DNA of 64,000 bases from Flavobacterium plurextorum (lineage in GTDB: Bacteria; Bacteroidota; Bacteroidia; Flavobacteriales; Flavobacteriaceae), in contig NZ_MUHD01000014.1 in the NCBI RefSeq assembly GCF_002217395.1, positions 124,001 through 188,000 of the forward strand. Direction: 5' to 3'. Of the stretch, positions 8,958 through 18,322 are shown piece after piece. Below the pieces are notes generated by a model. That model ran no database searches. It was not told the DNA's origin and saw nothing but the letters and a program-made list of their open reading frames with translations. The stretch's first letter is position 1; each line of letters opens with the position of its first letter. The translations under genes and the position numbers were made by a program.

Positions 8958-8972
8958 TGGCATAGTTTTTAC
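8958..8972 (+). promoter_or_regulatory. possible sigma-54-like promoter before prc
   Basis: TGGCAT at 8958-8963 and TTAC at 8969-8972 have the -24/-12 spacing of RpoN promoters (consensus TGGCAC, N5, TTGC), with one mismatch in each half. A second TTGGCAT copy begins eight bases earlier (8949-8955). It lies about 25 bases upstream of the protease start. Weak evidence. Confidence 0.25.
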
Positions 8973-8995
8973 CGTAACTTAGATTAAAAAATTTG

Positions 8996-11182
8996 ATGAA
9001 TGCTATTATTAAGTTTATGAAAAGAAATTATAAAATCCTTATAGCCGTATTATGCTTGTCTCTGACCTTGTTTGCTTTTAAAATAAATGCAGACAAATCT
9101 GGCGATCCGGATCCAAATAGAGATAAAACACTTCTAGAATTACTAGCGTTTGTTATTGAAAAAGGACATTACAGCCCGGCAGAAATAAATGACGAATTTT
9201 CTAAAGGTATTTTTAAAGATTATATCGAAGCATTAGATCCTTCTAAAAGGTTTTTTCTTCAATCAGATATTGATGAGTTTAAGCAATATGAATTAATGCT
9301 TGACGATCAGTTTTTGAATAAAGATTTGACGTTTTTTAATTTGACGTACACAAGGCTGATGAAAAGAATGGAAGAGAGTAAAAAACGTTACAAAACGATT
9401 TTAGCGCAGCCATTTAATTATAACACTGACGAGACTTTTAATTCAGATTATGAGCATCTTCCTTATGCGAAAAATTTAACAGAGATTAATGAAAGATGGA
9501 GAAAACAAATTAAGTTATCTACACTTTCATCTCTAGTTACAAAACAGAAAATTGAAGAGGAAAAAAAGAAAAAAGATCCAGCTTACAAAGAAAAAACTTT
9601 TGAAACTTTAGAGAAAGAAACTCGCGATAGTTCTTTAAAATCTTTAGATGACAATTTTAGTGTTATTAAAGATTTGAATAAAGATTATTGGTTCTCAGTG
9701 TATTTGAATTCAATTATGGCTCGTTTTGATCCGCATACAAGTTATTTTGCACCAGAAGAAAAAGATCGTTTTGATGTAAATATCAGTGGAAAATTAGAAG
9801 GAATTGGAGCAAGATTAACTAAGAAAAATGATTTCACACAAATCGATGAATTAATTTCTGGCGGACCAGCTTGGAAAGGTAAACAGCTTGAAGCAGGAGA
9901 TTTGATCTTGAAAGTTGCTCAAGGAAGTGAAGAGCCGGTTGATGTAGTTGGAATGCGTCTTGACGATGTTGTGAAAAAAATTAAAGGACACAAAGGAACT
10001 GAAGTAAAACTAACGGTTAAAAAAGTAGACGGAAGTATTAAGGTTATTTCGATTATTAGAGATGTTGTCGAAATCGAAGAAACGTATGCAAAATCTAGTA
10101 TTGTTGAAAAAGACGGACTAAAATACGGGGTTATTTATCTGCCTAAATTTTATATCGATTTTGAAAACAAAGACGGTCGTGATGCAGGAAAAGATATTGC
10201 TCTTGAAGTAGAAAGACTGAAAAAAGAAAACATAAACGGAATTGTTCTTGACGTTCGTGATGATGGCGGAGGATCACTTTCTACAGTTGTTGATATTGCG
10301 GGTTTATTTATTGAAGAAGGACCAATTGTTCAGGTAAAATCTGCAGGTAAAAAGAAAGAAGTTTTATACGATAAAGATAAAAAAATAGAGTGGGACGGAC
10401 CATTAGTAATTATGGTAAACAGCTTCTCTGCATCGGCTTCTGAAATTTTGGCTGCGGCAATTCAAGATTACAAACGCGGCGTTATCATAGGAAGTAAACA
10501 AACTTATGGTAAAGGAACAGTTCAAAATGTACTTGATTTGAATCAGTTTGTTCGTAACGCAAATTACGGAGACTTAGGAGCGTTGAAAATTACAGGTCAA
10601 AAATTCTATAGAATTAATGGAGGTTCTACGCAGTTAGAAGGTGTTCACAGCGATGTTGTTATGCCAGATCGTTATGCTTATCTTAAAATGGGAGAGCGCG
10701 ATATTGATAATGCAATGCCATGGGATAAAATCGATCCAGCTGATTACAGCACTTGGACTTCTAACGAGAATTTTACTAAAGCAATTCAGAATAGTAAAAA
10801 TAGAATTGCACAAAGTCCTCAATTTAAATTAATTGAAGATAATGCAAAATGGATTGATGTTAAAAATAAAGAAAACACATACAGCTTGAATATTAAGAGT
10901 TTTAAAGAAACTCAAGAGCAAGTTGAAAATGAAGGAAAAAAATACAAACCAATTTCTGATTATAAAAACAATTTAGTTTTCAAATCGCTGCCTTATGAAG
11001 AAGCTGAAATGACCAGCGACGCAACTTTGAAAGAGAAAAGAGATGTTTGGCATCAAGCTTTGGCTAAAGATGTTTATGTTGAAGAAGCTTTGAATGTTTT
11101 AGATGATTTACAATCGCCAAAAGGTTATGTGAAAAATACAGTTTCTCCAAAAATGAAAAAGGATAAATTGGTAAAATCTTAG
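8996..11182 (+). CDS. prc: carboxy-terminal processing (tail-specific) protease
   Basis: A 728-residue exported protease of the S41 family that trims C-terminal tails of envelope proteins. The N-terminus has a membrane or signal segment at about 12-28. A long helical region with DPHTSYF follows, then a PDZ domain at about 250-340 and the S41 catalytic core. The Ser-Lys dyad is visible: Ser480 in SASASEI and Lys506 in YGKGTVQN, close to the spacing in E. coli Prc (one residue longer). The C-terminal DUF3340-like helical region extends to the end, giving the long Prc form. I chose ATG at 8996 rather than TTG at 8993. Confidence 0.93.
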   Translation: MNAIIKFMKRNYKILIAVLCLSLTLFAFKINADKSGDPDPNRDKTLLELLAFVIEKGHYSPAEINDEFSKGIFKDYIEALDPSKRFFLQSDIDEFKQYELMLDDQFLNKDLTFFNLTYTRLMKRMEESKKRYKTILAQPFNYNTDETFNSDYEHLPYAKNLTEINERWRKQIKLSTLSSLVTKQKIEEEKKKKDPAYKEKTFETLEKETRDSSLKSLDDNFSVIKDLNKDYWFSVYLNSIMARFDPHTSYFAPEEKDRFDVNISGKLEGIGARLTKKNDFTQIDELISGGPAWKGKQLEAGDLILKVAQGSEEPVDVVGMRLDDVVKKIKGHKGTEVKLTVKKVDGSIKVISIIRDVVEIEETYAKSSIVEKDGLKYGVIYLPKFYIDFENKDGRDAGKDIALEVERLKKENINGIVLDVRDDGGGSLSTVVDIAGLFIEEGPIVQVKSAGKKKEVLYDKDKKIEWDGPLVIMVNSFSASASEILAAAIQDYKRGVIIGSKQTYGKGTVQNVLDLNQFVRNANYGDLGALKITGQKFYRINGGSTQLEGVHSDVVMPDRYAYLKMGERDIDNAMPWDKIDPADYSTWTSNENFTKAIQNSKNRIAQSPQFKLIEDNAKWIDVKNKENTYSLNIKSFKETQEQVENEGKKYKPISDYKNNLVFKSLPYEEAEMTSDATLKEKRDVWHQALAKDVYVEEALNVLDDLQSPKGYVKNTVSPKMKKDKLVKS

Positions 11183-11207
11183 TTCTCAATAGAATTAATT
11201 TGTTATT

Positions 11208-11248
11208 AAAAAACGCTCCATAGATTTAATATTTATGGAGCGTTTTTT
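11208..11248 (+). terminator. intrinsic terminator after prc
   Basis: A 15-bp perfect stem (11208-11222 with 11234-11248) ending in a T run, 25 bases after the prc stop. Confidence 0.88.
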
Positions 11249-11281
11249 GTAAGTTTATTTTAAAATAACTACTGTACAGCA

Positions 11282-12061
11282 ATGAAGAATTATATTATTT
11301 TAGGTTTATTAGGGATTGTATTATTTGCGTGTAAAAAAGAGAATATTGACGAAAAGGAAACAATTCTGAAACAAACTTCTTTTGCTCCAGTTCAAAACAC
11401 AACAGATTCTTTGTATACGGCAGTTTATTTGCCAACATCAACAACCAATCAAATTGTAAAGCATAAATATTACACATTATCTTATAATGAAAAATTTGAG
11501 CAGGCAGAGTGGGTCGCGTATGAATTAAAAAAAGAATATTTGAAAAACGGCGATTATAAACGTCCTTATTTTATAGAAGACCCAAAAGTTACTACAGGTT
11601 CTGCAGACTGGAGAAATTATAAAAAATCAGGTTACGACAAAGGTCATCTTTGTCCGGCAGGAGATATGGAATTTAGCGAAGAGGCTTATAACGATACTTT
11701 TTATACGTCGAATATTTCTCCGCAAAAGCATGATTTCAATAGCGGGATTTGGAATAGATTAGAGCAAAAAACACGTTATTGGGCAGGGAAATACAATGAT
11801 ATTTATGTTGTCACCGGAGGTATTTTGAAAGATTCGGATAAAAAAATAGGAACAGAGAATGTTTCTGTACCTAGATATTTTTATAAAATTGTCTTGGCTA
11901 AATCAGGAAAAGAACACAAAGCAATTGCTTTTTTGGTTCCTAATGAAGATAGCGATAAGTCGATTTATGATTTTGAAGTTCCTATTGAAACTTTAGAAAA
12001 AATGACTGGAATTGATTTTTTTCCTCATTTGAAAAATCTAAAAAGCAGTAAGGACTTTTAA
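11282..12061 (+). CDS. DNA/RNA non-specific endonuclease lipoprotein
   Basis: A 259-residue nuclease of the beta-beta-alpha-metal NUC1 family (Serratia-nuclease type), which degrades DNA and RNA without sequence preference. It begins with a lipoprotein signal (VLFAC, Cys17), placing it in the envelope or on the surface. The active-site motif is DKGHL with the general base His122 (DRGH in most relatives), and the metal-ligand Asn follows in DFNSGIWNRLE at about residue 153. A secreted glutaminase gene follows in the same direction. The likely role is scavenging nucleotides or phosphate from outside DNA. Confidence 0.9.
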   Translation: MKNYIILGLLGIVLFACKKENIDEKETILKQTSFAPVQNTTDSLYTAVYLPTSTTNQIVKHKYYTLSYNEKFEQAEWVAYELKKEYLKNGDYKRPYFIEDPKVTTGSADWRNYKKSGYDKGHLCPAGDMEFSEEAYNDTFYTSNISPQKHDFNSGIWNRLEQKTRYWAGKYNDIYVVTGGILKDSDKKIGTENVSVPRYFYKIVLAKSGKEHKAIAFLVPNEDSDKSIYDFEVPIETLEKMTGIDFFPHLKNLKSSKDF

Positions 12062-12120
12062 TTAAATATTGTCCTGTTATAAATTAATATAGAATACAAA
12101 TAAGAATGCAATTTTTTAGA

Positions 12121-13131
12121 ATGAAGAAACAAATGATTTTTGTTGGTTTAATGATCATTTTTATCATAAACCAAGGCTATAGCCAAACAATACTGAATAA
12201 AAAAAATATAGAAAATACACTTAATGAAGCCTTCAATAAATTTAAAGATTTAAAAGAAGGAAAAAATGCAGACTATATTAAAGAGCTGGCTAATGTGGAT
12301 CCCAATATTTTTGGTATTGCACTTGTTACTGCAGACGGAGCGGTATACACAAAAGGTGATATAACCTCAATGGTTTCAATTCAAAGTATATCGAAAGTAT
12401 TTACTATGGCAAAAGTAATTGAAGAAGAAGGACCTCAGTTTTTGCAAGACAAAATAGGTGTGAATGCAACTGGGCTGCCATTTAATTCTATTGTTGCGGT
12501 AGAAATGAATAAAGGAGATAAAATTAATCCTCTTGTAAATCCTGGAGCTATTGCGGCCACAAGTCTTATTAGAGGTAATGATTCTATAGCAAAATGGAAA
12601 GAAATCCAGAAAATTCAGAGTGATTTTGCGGGAAGGGAACTCTCTCTTAATCGTCCTGTTTATATAAGTGAGGCTGGTGATAATTTGCGTAATCAAGCCA
12701 TTGCACATTTGTTATTGGCTTATAATAGAATGTATTTCGATCCGATAGAAGCAACAGATATTTATACGAAACAATGCGCATTGAATGTAAATGTAAAGGA
12801 TCTTGCTACAATGGCGGCCACATTGGCAAATGGAGGTGTTAATCCTATAACAAAGAATAAGGTGGTTAGCCAAACGACCGTGATGTATACCTTACCTGTA
12901 ATGGCAACTGCGGGCCTTTATGATAATTCTGGAATTTGGCTGTTTAATTCTGGGCTTCCAGCAAAGAGCGGCGTTGGAGGAGGGATGTTAGCAGTGTGTC
13001 CAGGTAAATTTGGAATTGCTGTTATTTCGCCGCCATTAGACAACGCTGGAAATAGTTTGAAAGCTCAGAAAGTCATTCAATATGTTGTAGAAAAACTTAA
13101 AGCAAATCCTTATTGGATTGAGCCTAAGTAG
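12121..13131 (+). CDS. glsA: glutaminase with an export signal
   Basis: A serine-dependent beta-lactamase-like glutaminase that hydrolyses glutamine to glutamate and ammonia. The core has the SxxK catalytic motif in SIQSISKVF, NPGAIAA, SEAGDNLRNQAIA and the C-terminal GVGGGML, all family marks. Unlike the usual cytoplasmic enzyme it starts with a clear signal peptide (MKKQMIFVG to GYSQ), so it should act in the periplasm or outside. I chose ATG at 12121 because a signal peptide normally starts MKK; an in-frame ATG at 12106 would add five residues. It follows a secreted nuclease gene. Confidence 0.9.
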   Translation: MKKQMIFVGLMIIFIINQGYSQTILNKKNIENTLNEAFNKFKDLKEGKNADYIKELANVDPNIFGIALVTADGAVYTKGDITSMVSIQSISKVFTMAKVIEEEGPQFLQDKIGVNATGLPFNSIVAVEMNKGDKINPLVNPGAIAATSLIRGNDSIAKWKEIQKIQSDFAGRELSLNRPVYISEAGDNLRNQAIAHLLLAYNRMYFDPIEATDIYTKQCALNVNVKDLATMAATLANGGVNPITKNKVVSQTTVMYTLPVMATAGLYDNSGIWLFNSGLPAKSGVGGGMLAVCPGKFGIAVISPPLDNAGNSLKAQKVIQYVVEKLKANPYWIEPK

Positions 13132-13141
13132 GCTTTGGCTA

Positions 13142-13183
13142 AAAAAAGAAAAGTCCAAAAATAATTTTGGACTTTTCTTTTTT
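13142..13183. terminator. bidirectional terminator between glsA and rpe
   Basis: A 19-bp perfect inverted repeat (13142-13160 with 13165-13183) with an A-rich left arm, ATAA loop and T-rich right arm. It can end both the plus-strand glsA transcript and the convergent rpe transcript. Confidence 0.88.
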
Positions 13184-13194
13184 GTTTTTGAAAT

Positions 13195-13857
13195 TTAAAA
13201 AGTAGTAAGATTTTTTAAATCAGCTATTGTTTCTGTTGGATTTTCAGCTTTAAAAACAAAGCTTCCTGCTACTAAAACATCTGCGCCTGCCTCTACTAAT
13301 TGTTTGGCATTTTTATTTGTTACACCGCCGTCAATTTCGATAATCGTCGAAGCGTTTTTGCGTGTAATTAAAGCTTTAAGCTTTCTAACTTTATCATAAG
13401 TGTTTTCGATAAACGATTGACCTCCAAAACCAGGATTTACACTCATGATGCAAACTAAATCAATATCGTTGATTACGTCTTCTAATAAATCAATGTTCGT
13501 ATGCGGATTTATGGCAACTCCTGCTTTCATTCCTTCCGCTTTTATTGCTTGAAGAGTTCTGTGTAAATGTGTACAAGCTTCATAATGCACGCTTAAAATA
13601 TTTGCTCCTAAGTCAGCAAAAGTTTTGATGTAACGATCTGGATCGATAATCATTAAATGTACATCGATTGTTTTTTTTGCGTGTTTTGAAATTGCTTCTA
13701 AAACAGGCATTCCAAAAGAAATATTCGGAACAAAAACGCCATCCATAATATCAATATGAAACCAGTCAGCCTGACTGTTATTGATCATTTCGATATCACG
13801 TTGTAAATTAGCAAAATCAGCAGCAAGAACAGAAGGAGCAATAAGTGTATTTTTCAT
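13195..13857 (-). CDS. rpe: ribulose-phosphate 3-epimerase
   Basis: Rpe interconverts ribulose 5-phosphate and xylulose 5-phosphate in the pentose phosphate pathway. The 220-residue TIM barrel has IAPSVLAADFANL at the start, the metal-binding FHIDIMDGVFVPNISFG, DVHLMI, MSVNPGFGGQSFI and EIDGGVTNKNA followed by VAGSFVF for the phosphate. Length and motifs are typical. Confidence 0.97.
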   Translation of the reverse strand: MKNTLIAPSVLAADFANLQRDIEMINNSQADWFHIDIMDGVFVPNISFGMPVLEAISKHAKKTIDVHLMIIDPDRYIKTFADLGANILSVHYEACTHLHRTLQAIKAEGMKAGVAINPHTNIDLLEDVINDIDLVCIMSVNPGFGGQSFIENTYDKVRKLKALITRKNASTIIEIDGGVTNKNAKQLVEAGADVLVAGSFVFKAENPTETIADLKNLTTF

Positions 13858-13879
13858 TGTAGTGTGTTGTTTTTTTTTA

Positions 13880-13887
13880 CAAAGATA
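13880..13887 (-). promoter_or_regulatory. -7 element for rpe
   Basis: On the minus strand it reads TATCTTTG (TAnnTTTG), 22 bases before the rpe ATG, with a possible -33 TTG (13911-13913 on the opposite strand) 23 bases further out. Confidence 0.45.
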
Positions 13888-13897
13888 AATTTTTTTA

Positions 13898-14105
13898 ACC
13901 GCAAAGAGCGCAAAGAATTACGCAAGGTGCGCTAAGTTTTTTTTACGTAGATTTAACAGATTGTGCAGATCTGATTAAATTACTCGCAATAAATTCAGCA
14001 AAATGAATCTGCTAAATCTGCAAGATCTGCGAGAAGATTTTTAATCATTTTGATCTGTGATATCTATGGCTAAAACCTTGCGAACGTTGGGCTTAAAAAA
14101 CAAGT
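13898..14105. repeat. intergenic patchwork of short degenerate repeats
   Basis: This non-coding stretch between rpe and the sigma-factor gene holds related short words: GCGCAAAG, TACGCAAGG and GTGCGCTAAG in a row at 13900-13937, then AGATCTG-type words in both orientations (around 13965 and 14022). No open frame is supported. It looks like decayed copies of dispersed intergenic repeats. Confidence 0.5.
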
Positions 14106-14114
14106 AAAATAAAA

Positions 14115-14137
14115 AACTCCGGTAATCAGCCGGAGTT
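14115..14137. terminator. hairpin AACTCCGG/CCGGAGTT
   Basis: An 8-bp perfect stem (14115-14122 with 14130-14137), preceded by A residues and followed by T residues. It could act as a second terminator downstream of the sigma-factor gene. Confidence 0.5.
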
Positions 14138-14216
14138 TCAATCATCAATCAAAAAACGAACAGTCAATCAAACTGTTGTTTGCTTTAATACCCAATATAC
14201 GAAATTTTAGAACAAA

Positions 14217-14248
14217 TTCCAAACTCCAATAACATTTGGAGTTTGGAA
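14217..14248 (-). terminator. terminator of the primary sigma-factor gene
   Basis: A 12-bp perfect stem (14217-14228 with 14237-14248), eight-base loop, 25 bases beyond the stop on the minus strand and followed there by a T-rich stretch. Confidence 0.75.
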
Positions 14249-14273
14249 TTGTTGATATTGGATTTTTGGGTGA

Positions 14274-15137
14274 TTACCCAAGATAAGTTTTAAGAATTTT
14301 ACTTCTTGAAGTATGTTTTAATCTACGGATTGCTTTTTCTTTAATCTGACGAACACGCTCACGAGTTAGGTCGAAAGTTTCTCCAATTTCTTCTAAAGTC
14401 ATTGGGTGCTGATCGCCAAGACCAAAATACAAACGAACAACATCAGCTTCTCTTGGAGTCAATGTTTCTAATGAACGTTCAATTTCAGTACGTAATGATT
14501 CGTGAATTAATTCTCTGTCTGGGTTTGGAGATTCTCCAGAACGTAAAACGTCATAAAGGTTAGAATCTTCACCTTCAACAAGAGGTGCATCCATTGATAA
14601 GTGACGACCAGAGTTTTTCATAGACTCTTTTACGTCATTTACTGTCATGTCAAGTTCTTTTGCAATTTCTTCAGCAGAAGGCGGACGCTCGTTAGATTGC
14701 TCTAATAACGCATACATTTTGTTGATTTTATTGATAGAACCAATTTTGTTTAATGGTAAACGAACAATACGAGATTGTTCTGCCAATGCTTGAAGAATCG
14801 ATTGACGAATCCACCATACAGCGTAAGATATAAATTTAAAACCACGAGTTTCATCAAAACGTTGAGCCGCTTTAATAAGACCTAAGTTTCCTTCATTAAT
14901 TAAATCAGGAAGAGTTAATCCTTGATTTTGATATTGTTTAGCAACCGATACAACGAAACGCAGGTTGGCTTTTGTTAATTTTTCTAATGCTCTTTGATCA
15001 CCTGCTTTAATTCTTTGTGCTAATTCTACCTCTTCATCAGCGGTAATTAGGTCAACTTTTCCGATTTCTTGTAGATATTTATCTAACGATGCAGTTTCAC
15101 GATTGGTTACCTGCTTGGTGATTTTAAGTTGTCTCAT
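14274..15137 (-). CDS. rpoD: primary RNA polymerase sigma factor, RpoD/SigA type
   Basis: A 287-residue sigma-70 group factor. Region 1.2 ([15 protein letters not shown]), region 2 ([15 protein letters not shown], then [15 protein letters not shown]), region 3 and region 4.2 with the helix-turn-helix [13 protein letters not shown] are all present. It lacks the acidic region 1.1 and the large spacer of E. coli RpoD, which is the usual form of the housekeeping factor in Bacteroidota. It should recognise the -33 TTG / -7 TAnnTTTG promoters seen through the window. It is a single-gene unit with its own terminator. Confidence 0.94.
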   Translation of the reverse strand: MRQLKITKQVTNRETASLDKYLQEIGKVDLITADEEVELAQRIKAGDQRALEKLTKANLRFVVSVAKQYQNQGLTLPDLINEGNLGLIKAAQRFDETRGFKFISYAVWWIRQSILQALAEQSRIVRLPLNKIGSINKINKMYALLEQSNERPPSAEEIAKELDMTVNDVKESMKNSGRHLSMDAPLVEGEDSNLYDVLRSGESPNPDRELIHESLRTEIERSLETLTPREADVVRLYFGLGDQHPMTLEEIGETFDLTRERVRQIKEKAIRRLKHTSRSKILKTYLG

Positions 15138-15247
15138 GTTATTTGTGTCCTCAATTTTTAAGTGTACAAATGGTTATACGTATGAAGATTCAAAAAGGTT
15201 ACAATTAAATGAAAATAATTTTATTTTTTTAAATAATTAGATCAAAA

Positions 15248-15278
15248 AAAAATCGGTTCAAGAATTGAACCGATTTTT
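15248..15278 (-). terminator. terminator of the DUF4249/TonB-receptor locus
   Basis: A 14-bp perfect stem (15248-15261 with 15265-15278) with A and T runs at the outer ends, immediately after the last gene of the minus-strand locus. Confidence 0.8.
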
Positions 15279-15283
15279 GATGT

Positions 15284-17071
15284 TTATTTTACAGTAATGT
15301 TTTTTGTAATATAGACTGGTTTTCCGTCATCTGTAAAACCTTCTAAAACAACTTCAAAATCACCTTTAAGATCTGAAGTATAAAAAGATAGGTTTTCTTC
15401 TTTTTTGTCTAAAGATAAAGTTGGTTCCCAAAATAATTGGTATCTGTAATCTGGAATTCGTTTCAAATTATTTCCCGAACTATAATCAGGATTATAATAA
15501 ACTTTTGCAGGATTTGGCCTTTGAACGTCGGTTGGCTTCATGTATTTTTTAACATAGTTTACAGCGAAGTCACTGTTTTTGGTTTCAAAACTGATAAGTC
15601 CTCCGTATAAATTTGGGCCATAAGCATAAGGTTCTGTAATAAGACTGACTTTGTTAACATTTGCCATGTTGTAGTCAAATAAATCGCTTGAATCTTGTAT
15701 AAGAAGACCGTCAACAATTATTAATGGCGGCCCGTAAGAGTTTAGATCTTTTTTATTATTTCTTACATACAATTGATATTTGTCATTAACACGTCTGTAA
15801 TAAAGTTCTGTTATAACTTCTACTACATTTTCCTTTAGAGTTGGGAAACGAGTATAGTCATCAAGTACATAAACTTTTTCGATACTATTAAAAAACGGGC
15901 TGATAACTGCTTCTTGAACTAAACTGTCTTTTTTTATTTGATAATAAGCATTTTGGATCTGGCTGGCAGTTGAACGCTCTTCTATATCTTTTTTAAGATC
16001 TTCAGTTAAATTAAGTTTCGACGAAAACTGCAGTCCCGAAGTATCAAAGTTTGGTAAGGGATCTAAAGTAACGGTGAAATCCGAAGGGTTTTGATCAAGA
16101 ACTTGAATAACAGCATTTGAGAAATTTGGAAATCGATCTAATAAAAATGTAAATTTCCCTTTAGAGTTTGTTTTAACTATTTTTAAAACATACTCTTTTC
16201 CAGGTAATGACATCGAAATTGATTTATTGTTTAAATCTTGATTGCTTTTTGATACAATTGAACCCGTAATTAATTCTGCTCGAAGTTCTGGAACAAATTG
16301 AAATGAAGTAGAAGAATAATTACTGTAATTACTGGCTGTTTTTTTTGCAAACTCCTGTGGAGTTGTTTGTTTTAAAGTAGGAATCTGATCTTTTTTTCGA
16401 ATAGAAATAGAATAATTCCCTTTTTGAATTGTTTCTGTAAGCGATTTTACTTTGATATTTGCCTTATCTCTTGTGTAATAACTGTCTTTATCTAGTTCTA
16501 ATTCGATTCTTTTTTCGTTGTCTAGATTAGAGTCGGAGGAAGTTTTAGTTGTTGATACACTATTTTTTAATGTATTGTCAAAAGTTACATTAGCATTAGG
16601 CTCTTGCGTTTGAAATGGATTGATAATAAACAAATCTATTTCAAATGTTTGAGATTTAGGGTTGTTTAACATCCATTTTGTATAGGCAATTAATTTATAA
16701 TTTCCTGTTTTTAATGTTGTAGGTATAAAATAATCCCCTGTTCCAATTCCTTTTTGAAGATAAACTTTGTTTTTTTGAAAAGATTGTTTTCCATTGTCAA
16801 CAAGTTCTATGTAAGCAATTTTGCTTACTAAACTTGGTTTGTTATTAAGTGGGTTCAAACAATACAATTTATAAAGCAAAGTTTCGCCTGTTAAAAAAGT
16901 AGTTGTGTTTGTATGAAGAAAAATAGTTTCTTGCGATGATGTGGTTACTTTACTGTTCTTGTTTTGCTGCGCAGAGATAAATAAGCTGTTTGCAACCAAA
17001 AGTGTTAAAACCAATAATTGTTTAATTCTTTCCAAAATATGGGTCTGGTTATAGATTAATAGTTGTTTCAT
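15284..17071 (-). CDS. exported MG2-like protein with a C-terminal plug-like domain, unknown function
   Basis: A 595-residue exported protein with a signal sequence ending at about residue 35 (FISAQQ). The first part (ETIFLHTNTTTFLTGETLLYK, residues about 48-68) resembles the MG2 domain of alpha-2-macroglobulin-type proteins. At about 440-510 there is a stretch like a TonB-receptor plug (PPLIIVDGLLI, later YGPNLYGGLISFETK), but no barrel follows. It is the last gene of a four-gene unit after a DUF4249 lipoprotein and a TonB receptor, with 16 bases between. I infer a surface or periplasmic partner of that receptor. The substrate is unknown. Confidence 0.65.
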   Translation of the reverse strand: MKQLLIYNQTHILERIKQLLVLTLLVANSLFISAQQNKNSKVTTSSQETIFLHTNTTTFLTGETLLYKLYCLNPLNNKPSLVSKIAYIELVDNGKQSFQKNKVYLQKGIGTGDYFIPTTLKTGNYKLIAYTKWMLNNPKSQTFEIDLFIINPFQTQEPNANVTFDNTLKNSVSTTKTSSDSNLDNEKRIELELDKDSYYTRDKANIKVKSLTETIQKGNYSISIRKKDQIPTLKQTTPQEFAKKTASNYSNYSSTSFQFVPELRAELITGSIVSKSNQDLNNKSISMSLPGKEYVLKIVKTNSKGKFTFLLDRFPNFSNAVIQVLDQNPSDFTVTLDPLPNFDTSGLQFSSKLNLTEDLKKDIEERSTASQIQNAYYQIKKDSLVQEAVISPFFNSIEKVYVLDDYTRFPTLKENVVEVITELYYRRVNDKYQLYVRNNKKDLNSYGPPLIIVDGLLIQDSSDLFDYNMANVNKVSLITEPYAYGPNLYGGLISFETKNSDFAVNYVKKYMKPTDVQRPNPAKVYYNPDYSSGNNLKRIPDYRYQLFWEPTLSLDKKEENLSFYTSDLKGDFEVVLEGFTDDGKPVYITKNITVK

Positions 17072-17087
17072 AGATAAGAGAAAAGAA

Positions 17088-18317
17088 TTATTCTACCCAA
17101 AAAGGAGGAACGATGTTAGATGAAAAAGTCGTGCAGTCACCGCAAGGTGCTTTTACCATATAGAAAGTATCGTCATGGTTCCATGAAAACATTACTCTAG
17201 CTCTAGTACGAATTAACGAACGTAATGCTGATCCTCTGCATGGAAGGTTACCGTCGCAGCTTTTATATTCTTCTGGTTCACAATCTGTCACATAGTATGG
17301 CGGCAGGCGTTCACCTGGGAACAAATCTCGATAATTGAAGTAAATTCGATCTGACGAAACAGCAGAAACTTCAAAAAAGCCAAGTACTTTCTCATCAGGA
17401 TTTTCTACAGATTTCATATTTCCGTAAAAGAACCCTGGCTGTTTTGGAGAAAGAATATTTCCAGAGGTAGATAGGTCTCTTAAAGTTTTATAAAAAGTAT
17501 GAGAGGCTAAATTTTGAACATACTGTTTTACGAAAATGCTATAACGATGCGAGATGATATAATTTTGATCGCTAATAAAGCGTACCGGATAATGTACACG
17601 ATCTTCACTTGAGCTGTTAGTATTGTTAAGAAGAATAGCGTCAGAAGCTTTAGAAGAATAACAGGTTTTAACTTCCTTAATTCTACGAGTTACCACAATC
17701 TCTTCCCTGCCAGGAGTAGCGGGAATGTCTTGAACAGGGTTTCCTGGATTTGGCGGAATCACATCTACTCTTGCTTCTTCATAATACCACATTGGCGCTA
17801 TGATTTTGTACGTTTCATAATATTCGTATCTGTAATATTTTGAAGTATTAGTCGGATCGTAACTATTTACATTTATTTGAACGCCTCGCTGCCCATTAAC
17901 ATTTTCGACAGTAGCAGTCATATTGTCAATTTTAGTTTCTGTTGTTAGAACCTGCTCATCAGAAGTATAGTTTTTTCCTTCTCTAGTTTTAATGTTTAGT
18001 TTGTATTTTGTACCTGGTTCTGCTTTAAATTGTGTAAGCGAAACATAAAGGCTGTCGTTTTCTTTAAACTGATACTCATTTCCTTTGTCATCTGTGATAA
18101 AAACATTAGCCCCTTTTTCAAATCTAGGACCAGTTTCTTCTAACTGATAAACTTGAGAAATTCTTATAGTTTGATTTTTAAGTTCGTTTGTGATTGTTCC
18201 TTCGACAACCATTGCGCTTTCAAAATCGGTATTTTTAAACGCATATTGTTCTGTACAACTTGTTATAACAAGCGATAGTAGAAGAAAAACGGAGATTTTT
18301 AATTTAAAATATTTCAT
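17088..18317 (-). CDS. DUF4249-family lipoprotein
   Basis: A 409-residue lipoprotein (lipobox VITSC, Cys21) of the DUF4249 family, recognised by the start AFKNTDFESAMVVEGTITNE and by its pairing with a TonB receptor. The middle is Pro/Gly rich (around 188-205), and the C-terminal half has several cysteines (CEPEEYKSCDGNLPCRG and CGDCTT) that could form disulfides. The receptor gene ends 5 bases upstream. The position suggests a surface lid or binding lipoprotein for the receptor, comparable in layout to SusD with SusC, though there is no sequence likeness to SusD. Function is not known. Confidence 0.82.
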   Translation of the reverse strand: MKYFKLKISVFLLLSLVITSCTEQYAFKNTDFESAMVVEGTITNELKNQTIRISQVYQLEETGPRFEKGANVFITDDKGNEYQFKENDSLYVSLTQFKAEPGTKYKLNIKTREGKNYTSDEQVLTTETKIDNMTATVENVNGQRGVQINVNSYDPTNTSKYYRYEYYETYKIIAPMWYYEEARVDVIPPNPGNPVQDIPATPGREEIVVTRRIKEVKTCYSSKASDAILLNNTNSSSEDRVHYPVRFISDQNYIISHRYSIFVKQYVQNLASHTFYKTLRDLSTSGNILSPKQPGFFYGNMKSVENPDEKVLGFFEVSAVSSDRIYFNYRDLFPGERLPPYYVTDCEPEEYKSCDGNLPCRGSALRSLIRTRARVMFSWNHDDTFYMVKAPCGDCTTFSSNIVPPFWVE

Positions 18318-18322
18318 AATTA

